Positions 1 to 4,817 of a DNA stretch of 5,512 bases are shown one piece after another. The first letter of the stretch is position 1, and each line of letters opens with the position of its first letter. The stretch comes from Bacteroidales bacterium. Its GTDB lineage: Bacteria; Bacteroidota; Bacteroidia; Bacteroidales; P3. Below the pieces are notes generated by a model. It was not told where the DNA came from. It searched no databases and was given only the letters and a program-made list of their open reading frames with translations. The position numbers and the translations under genes are program-made. The stretch lies in assembly GCA_031271725.1 (NCBI GenBank), contig JAISVE010000076.1:1-5512 (forward strand), in the 5' to 3' direction.

Positions 1-812
1 GTTTTTATTCTGACGAGTATTGGGTTTTTCTTCAAGGGGCAGATTTGAATGACAGTAATAACGCAAAACAAATCTCACAATTTATAACCGACACGCAAAT
101 AAGTTCCGTTTATAAAAAAATCAAGAAGACATACAAGGATAATGAAGATTTAGGTTTGGAATTTGGCAGTGCTTTTGACCAAATTCGCAATATCTTCCCG
201 CATTTTCAAAACCCGCAAGTATATACTTATATTTCCTACTTTGATGTTATGAACAGGGTAATATATTTTGACAGTATTCTTTGGATTAGTCTTGATTTAT
301 ACGTTCCGGAAAATACCGAACAATACAGTTCTTTCGGCATTCCGCAATATCTTTCAAGGCGTTTATTGCCGGAATATCTTGTTCCTGACGCAGTACGTTC
401 TATCGGCGAGCGGCTTATTCCTCAAATTGCGCCTCCCACTTCTTTGTTGGATTATATTGTTGCAGAAGGAAAGATACTCTGTTTTATGGAAGAGGTTTTG
501 CCGGAAACGGACAAATATCTTTTGCTTGGATATAGTCCAAAGGAATGGGCATGGTGCAAAAATAATGAGAAGAAAATATGGGGATATTTGGCAAGTGAAA
601 ACCTGATTTACGAAACAAACCTTGTTCGTATTCGCCGTTTTATTAGTGATGGTCCCACAGGTCTTGCCTTTGAAGGCGCACCTTCCCGTCTTTCGCAATT
701 TATCGGTCTCATGCTTGTAAAACGCTATCTGCGCAATACCGATAATAATTGGGAACTTCTCTTAGAACAAAACTCTACCGAAGTACTTACCGTTTCCAAG
801 TACAAGCCCTAA
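1..812 (+). CDS. gldB: Gliding motility lipoprotein GldB (3' part; 5' end outside window)
   Basis: This is the C-terminal ~269 residues of a GldB-like protein. The reading frame (first full codon at 3) is open to the left edge and reads sensibly there (FYSDEYWVFLQGADL). The gene therefore starts upstream, and the TTG at 45 is an internal Leu codon, not the start. Recognised family features, in order: the YTYISYFD segment, an IWISLDLYVP stretch, GIPQYLSRRLLPEYLVPDA followed by IGERLIP, the SLLDYIVAEGKILCFMEEVLPET block, GYSPKEWAWCKNNEKKIWGYL, and a C-terminal RLSQFIGLMLVKRYL ending in SKYKP. GldB proteins are roughly 320 residues long, so about 50 N-terminal residues, including the expected lipoprotein signal, are missing. 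The family resembles Zn-peptidase folds, but no HExxH is visible here, so a structural role is likelier than catalysis. GldB is required for gliding in Flavobacterium and acts in the cell envelope; homologues also occur in non-gliding Bacteroidota. The gene ends 3 nt from the convergent acyl-CoA ligase gene. Confidence 0.85.
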   Translation, partial: FYSDEYWVFLQGADLNDSNNAKQISQFITDTQISSVYKKIKKTYKDNEDLGLEFGSAFDQIRNIFPHFQNPQVYTYISYFDVMNRVIYFDSILWISLDLYVPENTEQYSSFGIPQYLSRRLLPEYLVPDAVRSIGERLIPQIAPPTSLLDYIVAEGKILCFMEEVLPETDKYLLLGYSPKEWAWCKNNEKKIWGYLASENLIYETNLVRIRRFISDGPTGLAFEGAPSRLSQFIGLMLVKRYLRNTDNNWELLLEQNSTEVLTVSKYKP

Positions 813-815
813 ACA

Positions 816-2477
816 TTACTGCTTATTCACCTGATACAAATAACGCTTAATGCTGCGCTTCGGCGTTTTTGCAAACTCCTCGTTGGTAATTCTTACGCGG
901 GTAATCTGACTGTATGCAGGCAGCGACTTGTTTATATCCACACGGTGTTTTTCCATTATTTCCTCAATTTGGTTGTATGAAAGTCCTGCATTATCTGTTG
1001 CGTCCATATCGGGATATATCAAAGCTTCAAGGCGAGCATCACCCATATCAATAATAAGTGATTCGGCAACATAATCCATAGTGTTGAGGCTGTCCTCAAT
1101 TTCTTCAGGGTAGATATTCTGACCGCCGGGACCTAAAATCATTGTTTTGCTGCGTCCTTTCAGGAACAGGAAACCGTCTTCATCTATAACGCCGAGATCG
1201 CCTGTTTTAAGCCAACCGTCTTCGGTAAATACAGCCTTTGTTGCATCCGGATTCTTGTAATAACCGAGCATCACATTTTCGCCGCGTGTATGAACTTCGC
1301 CGGGTATATTTCTCGGATCGGCAGAATCAACTCTGATTTCCATACGCGGTGTTGCCTTTCCACAGGAGAAAGGTTTATGCTCTCTCCAGTCGGAATATGT
1401 AATGATGGGACCGCATTCGGTCATGCCGTATCCGACTGTGTAACGGAAGTTCATTTTGTTAAAGAATACGTCAGCCTCTTTGTTAAAGGCAGCTCCGCCG
1501 ATAATAATTTCATAGAAGTTGCCACCGAAAGCATTTGACAACTGCTTCTGGATTTTATCCGTAACAACGTTATCTAAAACAGGTACCGAGAGAAGTGCCT
1601 TAATTGCCGGACGACCGATTGCCGGCTGTACTTGTTTACGGAAAATCTTTTCAATAATAAGCGGCACCGAAACAATAAGGCTGGGTTTTATCTCTGCAAA
1701 GGCATCGAAAATAACCTTTGGTGAAGGCGTGCGTGTGAGGAAGTGCAGGTGAGCACCTTTGCAAAATTCGTAAATAAATTCAAAAGCCATGCCGTACATG
1801 TGTGCCATAGGCAGCATAACCACGATTTTGTTACCCGCATTCATAGGTATTGCTCCATCTGCAAAAAGCAAGTTGGAATACATGGAACGGTAGGGTAGCA
1901 TAACGCCTTTTGACTGGCTGGTAGTACCGGAAGTATATGAGATAAGTGCGAGGTCTTCGGGCTCCTCCTTATGGAAAACAAGATCTTCTTTTTTAAATAC
2001 GTTGGGATATTTTTCGCCGAAAAGCTGGTTCAAATGCTCGCGTGCGTATTTTGCATTTTCATTTCTGTGATGCAAAATATCAAAATCCTTTAATGAGAAT
2101 ATTGCCGCAAGATGAGGCATTTGATTAGGATCAATATTCTCCCACACATATTCTCCGACAAAGAGCATTTTTGCTTCGGAGTGATTTACTATATGATGAA
2201 TGCCATCAGCAGTAAATTCATGCAGAATAGGCACTAATACTGCGCCGTAGCTCAGAGTTGCAACGTAAGCAATAGCCCAGTTTGATGAATTTCTGCCTAC
2301 AAGTGCAACTTTATCTCCCTTTTCTACACCACATTTCTCTAAGATTATTTGCAGTTTTGCAATTTTACGCGCAACATCTTTATAGGTAAAGGTTGTGCTT
2401 TTGTAGTCTGTAAGGGCAGGATTGTCCCAATTGTTGATAATTGACGAACGGAATGATTCTAAAAAAGAGTTTTCCAT
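816..2477 (-). CDS. Long-chain fatty-acid--CoA ligase (AMP-binding, ANL superfamily)
   Basis: This 553-residue adenylate-forming enzyme is expected to activate fatty acids to acyl-CoA through an acyl-AMP intermediate in the cytoplasm. Length fits the family. Visible motifs are the ATP/AMP-binding loop SYTSGTTSQSKGV (residues ~180-192), MLPMAHMYGM (221-230), the A5 motif GYGMTECGP (349-357), GEVHTRGENVMLGYYKNP (393-410), the A7 motif GWLKTGDLG with Asp427 for ribose binding (421-429), the hinge region LKGRSKTMI (439-447) and GGQNIYPEEIE (451-461). The C-terminal A10 region reads AKTPKRSIKRYLY (536-548). In the usual TPTxKIKR alignment, the catalytic-lysine column holds Ser542, with Lys540 and Lys544 on either side. 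The ATG at 2475-2477 is preceded by an AT-rich leader without a Shine-Dalgarno sequence and by a TAnnTTTG box. The substrate chain length cannot be read from sequence. The stop lies 3 nt from the convergent gldB stop. Confidence 0.93.
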   Translation of the reverse strand: MENSFLESFRSSIINNWDNPALTDYKSTTFTYKDVARKIAKLQIILEKCGVEKGDKVALVGRNSSNWAIAYVATLSYGAVLVPILHEFTADGIHHIVNHSEAKMLFVGEYVWENIDPNQMPHLAAIFSLKDFDILHHRNENAKYAREHLNQLFGEKYPNVFKKEDLVFHKEEPEDLALISYTSGTTSQSKGVMLPYRSMYSNLLFADGAIPMNAGNKIVVMLPMAHMYGMAFEFIYEFCKGAHLHFLTRTPSPKVIFDAFAEIKPSLIVSVPLIIEKIFRKQVQPAIGRPAIKALLSVPVLDNVVTDKIQKQLSNAFGGNFYEIIIGGAAFNKEADVFFNKMNFRYTVGYGMTECGPIITYSDWREHKPFSCGKATPRMEIRVDSADPRNIPGEVHTRGENVMLGYYKNPDATKAVFTEDGWLKTGDLGVIDEDGFLFLKGRSKTMILGPGGQNIYPEEIEDSLNTMDYVAESLIIDMGDARLEALIYPDMDATDNAGLSYNQIEEIMEKHRVDINKSLPAYSQITRVRITNEEFAKTPKRSIKRYLYQVNKQ

Positions 2478-2526
2478 AATTGATTTTTTTTGTGGTTTTG
2501 AAACTTGTTCGTTAATGAAATTTTTT

Positions 2527-2534
2527 CAAATATA
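2527..2534 (-). promoter_or_regulatory. Bacteroidota -7 promoter box for the acyl-CoA ligase gene
   Basis: On the minus strand the bases read TATATTTG, an exact match to the TAnnTTTG -7 element of the Bacteroidota primary sigma factor. It lies about 50 nt upstream of the ligase ATG, which would give a leader of roughly 40 nt. A clear TTG -33 element at the usual spacing is not visible, so the call rests on the -7 box and its position. It suggests the ligase is transcribed separately from the secreted-protein gene upstream on the same strand. Confidence 0.5.
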
Positions 2535-2590
2535 AAACTTTTTTGAATTTGAATTGTCGGATTATTTCCGAAATTTTTATATAGAATTGT

Positions 2591-2613
2591 CAGCCGAAGT
2601 TTTTCAAAGGCTG
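2591..2613 (-). terminator. Possible weak terminator hairpin after the lamin-tail protein gene
   Basis: On the minus strand, CAGCC and GGCTG pair around an inner GAA/TTC stem with a three-base bulge, 23 nt downstream of the lamin-tail gene stop. An AT-rich stretch follows, but not a clean run of T. This could end that transcript before the ligase promoter. The rest of the 158-bp gap (2478-2635) is AT-rich, with a small TCGGA/TCCGA inverted repeat at 2557-2571 and no gene. Confidence 0.25.
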
Positions 2614-2635
2614 TTGCTACCTTATATCCTGCATC

Positions 2636-4159
2636 TTATCCGATTGCAAATATTTTTCTGTAATTTTTCTTTTTTCCCGTATCCGGATGTATAAGTTCAA
2701 ACATAATAATATAAATACCCTTTCTTAGTGTATTGCCCTTGCTATCTTTTGCATGATAAAGGATTTGATCTTGCGGAGCAATAATTTCCGATTTTTTTAA
2801 TGTTGAAACTTCCCTGCCGTAATCATCAAAAACCTTTATGGTTGCCACATATCCGTTAAGTGGCAGATTCCACGAAATTTCTGTGTAGTCATTTAATCCG
2901 TCATTGTTTGGAGTGATAAGTTCGGGACTAATTGAAAAGGCATTATCATTTTCCTGATGTTTATTTTCATGTTTGTTTTCTTGGGAATTTGGACAACCTG
3001 GTGTAGCGTAGCCGCAGGAAAGTGAGGCGGAGTGCCAGTTCTCTACAGTTAAGCTTGGTATGTCAAAACGTATTCTTTCAAGCGATACACCTTTTGCCTG
3101 AGGTAGTAATATATGGTGAAAATCCTTGCTGTAATAGAGTTTTTCAAGAATAATAGTATCCTGTATTCTGCACAGGTAGAGTGTGCCCTCGCTTGCGTTT
3201 AAGGTTGGGAAAGTCTGAGATTGAAAAATATTTTCAATGCAGGATGTGTATTTGTTTGACAGGCTTTCCGGATCTTGGGCAAAGGCTGCGTAACTATTCG
3301 GCTGAAGCAAATTGTCTGTTAAGGGATATAACCTGTAACCGGTCTTGTTCTCTATAGCAAAAGCCAGTGTTGATAAGGCAATAATGCTGTCGGAATCATT
3401 ATAGATTTCGATAAACTTGCTTTCGCCTGTTTCTACATCAAACAGGATTTCGCTGAATTTTACCATTCCGCTGTCCGGCGGAGTTGGCTCTGGTTCAGGC
3501 TCAGGATCGGGTATGGCTATACCATAAGAAATATAATCGAAAGCATACCTGTCGAACCTTGTGGCGGTTGAATATTTTAGATAGATGCCTGTGTGTTGTG
3601 TTGCTGATGAAGTGGGGCTTTGCAGATAAACACTGTCGGTTTCCTTATTCCAATCATACTTTCCCCATGGCGCACTGTACATTTTAACGTATCCCTTATC
3701 TTGTATAATGCGAAGTTTAAATGCACAGCCGTTTGTAGAGCTGTAAGTAGTTTTTCCGCTTGCAATTAAACTGTCATTGCCGTTTTCGCTGAGGTAAAGC
3801 CGGAAATTGTTTTTTCCACCTGTTTCACCGAGCATAATGTAGAGAGCGTTTTGCGCAAGGCTGGCTGTGTCGTTGTCTGCCCACAAATACATTCTCAAAT
3901 AATTTGTGCTTGACGGGTTGAATGATAGCGATACGGCAAACTCCCATTGCCTAAGGCTGTTCAGATTTATTTGACGTAAGAGGTATAGGCTTGATGCCTG
4001 CTGCGGACCGCAAGAACGCAGCAGCGAATCATCGGCACAAAAGTATTCCTTTGTACCTGTCCAATTGTCCAGCCCTTGCATAAAATCGTCTATCCATTGG
4101 GCTTTGAGTGTTGTTGCCGTTAGTGTGGCGGCGAGTAGAAAAATAAAAATGTGTTTCAT
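2636..4159 (-). CDS. Secreted lamin-tail-domain protein with C-terminal Ig/FlgD-like or sorting domain
   Basis: This is a 507-residue exported protein. Residues 1-20 form a signal peptide (MKHIFIFLLAATLTATTLKA, likely cut before QW). Residues ~21-214 are a beta-rich, Cys-containing domain resembling the jelly-roll modules that open many Bacteroidota surface proteins. A linker PDPEPEPEPTPP follows (217-228). Residues ~231-390 form a lamin-tail domain: KFSEILFDV, KFIEIYND, GVSLERIRFD, then NWHSASLSCGYATPG. A short charged repeat (ENKHENKHQEN, 394-404) leads into the last ~100 residues. These contain ISPELITPNNDGLND, a KVFDDYGREVSTL strand and a GIYIIMFELIHPDTGKKK end, the pattern of FlgD-like Ig or type B type IX secretion C-terminal domains. 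Substrate and role are unknown; surface display or secretion through the outer membrane is inferred. The ATG at 4157-4159 is chosen because it gives a complete signal peptide. No TAnnTTTG box is seen on this strand in the 103-nt gap upstream, so it may be co-transcribed with the nuclease-like gene. Confidence 0.85.
   Translation of the reverse strand: MKHIFIFLLAATLTATTLKAQWIDDFMQGLDNWTGTKEYFCADDSLLRSCGPQQASSLYLLRQINLNSLRQWEFAVSLSFNPSSTNYLRMYLWADNDTASLAQNALYIMLGETGGKNNFRLYLSENGNDSLIASGKTTYSSTNGCAFKLRIIQDKGYVKMYSAPWGKYDWNKETDSVYLQSPTSSATQHTGIYLKYSTATRFDRYAFDYISYGIAIPDPEPEPEPTPPDSGMVKFSEILFDVETGESKFIEIYNDSDSIIALSTLAFAIENKTGYRLYPLTDNLLQPNSYAAFAQDPESLSNKYTSCIENIFQSQTFPTLNASEGTLYLCRIQDTIILEKLYYSKDFHHILLPQAKGVSLERIRFDIPSLTVENWHSASLSCGYATPGCPNSQENKHENKHQENDNAFSISPELITPNNDGLNDYTEISWNLPLNGYVATIKVFDDYGREVSTLKKSEIIAPQDQILYHAKDSKGNTLRKGIYIIMFELIHPDTGKKKNYRKIFAIG
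3476..3511 (-). repeat. Pro-Glu-rich linker-coding low-complexity stretch
   Basis: This DNA encodes residues 217-228 of the secreted protein, PDPEPEPEPTPP, with alternating Pro and Glu/Asp codons. It separates the N-terminal beta-rich domain from the lamin-tail domain, as such linkers do in extracellular multidomain proteins. Confidence 0.7.
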
Positions 4160-4179
4160 ATTATTTATATTATTTTTTG

Positions 4180-4187
4180 TACCTTTG
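4180..4187 (+). promoter_or_regulatory. Plus-strand Bacteroidota -7 promoter box (TACCTTTG)
   Basis: TACCTTTG, followed by CA, is an exact TAnnTTTG match and one of the commonest forms of this box. It sits in the gap between the minus-strand secreted-protein and nuclease-like genes, but points in the opposite direction to both. No exact TTG -33 element is present; TTTC at 4154-4157 is the nearest at suitable spacing. A transcript would start near 4194 and run antisense into the 3' end of the nuclease-like gene. No plus-strand protein gene follows until asd at 4818. Confidence 0.45.
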
Positions 4188-4193
4188 CAATGC

Positions 4194-4358
4194 CGTAGCG
4201 CGCTAGCCGGAATATTTGACTTTGTTTCGGTGGTGGTAGCGGCAGATAGAAAGTCAACTATCTTAAAGGGTGCGCTCCTTTTCCCACAACAAAGATCTGT
4301 TGTTAAAGAACTCCGTCCTATAAGGGGCGGAGTTCTTTATTTCGTAGAACTCCTTTTT
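4194..4358 (+). ncRNA. Candidate small RNA, antisense to the 3' end of the nuclease-like gene
   Basis: This is inferred from three coincident signals: the TACCTTTG box at 4180-4187, a series of inverted repeats, and a hairpin followed by TTTTT at 4354-4358. The repeats are TTGACTTT (4216-4223) with AAAGTCAA (4250-4257); AGATAG with CTATCT around 4244-4263, which excludes the first pairing; ACAACA (4286-4291) with TGTTGT (4298-4303); and the long hairpin at 4304-4339. A 10-bp palindrome, TAGCGCGCTA, lies at 4196-4205, right at the predicted start. Positions 4263-4358 are antisense to the last third of the nuclease-like coding region. It matches no RNA family I recognise. The alternative is that the repeats are chance or serve minus-strand transcripts. 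Confidence 0.3.
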
Positions 4359-4658
4359 GACAGAATAGTTTAATTCTATTACTGCCGATTTTGTTTTCCT
4401 ATTGTCTTTACTGTAAACAACAATATAAAATCCGTTTCTTGGTGCTTTGTAAATTCTGTTGAAAGAACTGACTATGGTTCTAACCATTTCAAAGGCAGAA
4501 AATCCTAATTGTTGTAGTTCTTTTCCGTGATTATTATATATATGTTTGATGTGATTTTCATCAACATAAATGTCCGCTGCTTTCATTCTTGCAGCTCTTG
4601 CAATGGGCATTGTAATTCTGCCTACTTTTGTGAATGTTTTGTCGATATTGTGTTTCAT
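4263..4658 (-). CDS. Small BECR-fold nuclease-like protein (phage Barnase-EndoU-ColicinE5/D-RelE type), orphan
   Basis: This 131-residue protein has no signal peptide or membrane segment. Its layout recalls the PBECR (phage Barnase-EndoU-ColicinE5/D-RelE-like) nucleases described in polyvalent proteins of phages and conjugative elements. It has a basic N-terminus (ARAARMKAADIYVDE), a helix with clustered histidines ENHIKHIYNNHGKEL (His36, His39, His44), a second helix (FEMVRTIVSSFNRIYK, 56-71), then strands GFYIVVYSK and KSAVIELNY, and a closing segment YEIKNSAPYR...LLWE (105-126). Conserved His, Lys/Arg, Ser and Tyr positions are candidates for an RNase active site, but none is proven. Such domains usually cap larger phage proteins or act as toxins. 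Here the domain stands alone, and neither flank carries an obvious immunity or antitoxin gene. The ATG at 4656-4658 is the first in frame after a stop; no Shine-Dalgarno is present. Assignment is from remembered family shape; an uncharacterised conserved protein is the alternative. Confidence 0.55.
   Translation of the reverse strand: MKHNIDKTFTKVGRITMPIARAARMKAADIYVDENHIKHIYNNHGKELQQLGFSAFEMVRTIVSSFNRIYKAPRNGFYIVVYSKDNRKTKSAVIELNYSVKKEFYEIKNSAPYRTEFFNNRSLLWEKERTL
4304..4358 (+). terminator. Overlapping alternative hairpins with a T5 tract (terminator/antiterminator-like)
   Basis: The sequence has three related arms: AGAACTCC at 4307-4314, GGAGTTCT at 4329-4336, and AGAACTCC again at 4346-4353. 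Arms one and two lie within a 15-bp stem (4304-4318 with 4325-4339, one G-T pair, loop TATAAG). Arms two and three form an 8-bp stem with loop TTATTTCGT, followed directly by TTTTT at 4354-4358, the layout of an intrinsic terminator on the plus strand. The two stems exclude each other. The whole element lies inside the 3' coding region of the minus-strand nuclease-like gene, where it encodes the KEFYEIKNS and TEFFN segments, so part of the symmetry may come from coding constraint. Confidence 0.45.
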
Positions 4659-4666
4659 ATTTTAAG

Positions 4667-4710
4667 GTTATTTATACTGTGGGGAAATCATCCACCTCTA
4701 TATAAATAAC
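4667..4710. repeat. 10-bp perfect inverted repeat upstream of the nuclease-like gene
   Basis: GTTATTTATA (4667-4676) and TATAAATAAC (4701-4710) are perfect inverted copies. Between them an inner pairing GTGGG/TCCAC (4679-4683 with 4691-4695) has a 7-nt loop, giving a 44-nt imperfect stem-loop. It ends 8 nt before the ATG of the minus-strand nuclease-like gene. It could therefore form a leader hairpin near the ribosome-binding region or be a protein-binding operator. Nothing indicates a mobile-element end. Confidence 0.5.
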
Positions 4711-4782
4711 GAACTGAGTTGCGAAAAAACGGAGAAAAACAATGAAAGTTATTAACAGCGGTTATTTTTACGCAAAAATTAT

Positions 4783-4790
4783 TACTTTTG
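4783..4790 (+). promoter_or_regulatory. Bacteroidota -7 promoter box for asd
   Basis: TACTTTTG is an exact TAnnTTTG match placed 27 nt before the asd ATG, giving a predicted start near 4797 and a leader of about 20 nt. TTA at 4762-4764 may stand in for the TTG -33 element, about 18 nt upstream. The position relative to a confidently identified gene makes this the best-supported promoter in the window. Confidence 0.6.
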
Positions 4791-4817
4791 CACACACATT
4801 AAGAAGCCTGTGAAAAG

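Noticed and set aside
2551..2591. Direct repeat GAATTGTC at 2551-2558 and 2584-2591 upstream of the acyl-CoA ligase gene.
   Set aside because: It is only 8 nt in AT-rich DNA, with no symmetry or third copy, so chance is sufficient.
4150..4162. TGTGTTTCATATT occurs at the starts of both the secreted-protein gene and the nuclease-like gene (again at 4649-4661).
   Set aside because: It mostly reflects that both proteins begin MKH after an AT-rich leader; 13 nt is too short to claim a shared regulatory element or duplication.
4065..4373. A 102-codon plus-strand open frame across the secreted-protein start, the intergenic gap and the nuclease-like gene.
   Set aside because: It is antisense to the signal-peptide region of one gene and the conserved end of another, and resembles no protein family. 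The predicted plus-strand promoter lies inside it, and no ATG follows that promoter.
4676..4699. Seven-codon minus-strand ORF after an AGAGGTGG sequence in the nuclease-like gene leader.
   Set aside because: The purine-rich sequence directly abuts the ATG with no usable spacing, and such tiny ORFs are expected by chance.
4742..4813. A 23-codon plus-strand ORF ending 4 nt before asd, preceded by GGAG at a plausible spacing (possible leader peptide).
   Set aside because: The best asd promoter box (4783-4790) lies inside it, so the asd transcript would not contain its start. Shine-Dalgarno-like matches mean little in this phylum, and the peptide has no recognisable feature.
4160..4817. Signs of a mobile element carrying the nuclease-like gene (terminal repeats, target duplications, integrase).
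   Set aside because: No transposase or integrase, flanking direct repeats or tRNA fragment was found; the inverted repeats seen are local hairpins, not element ends.
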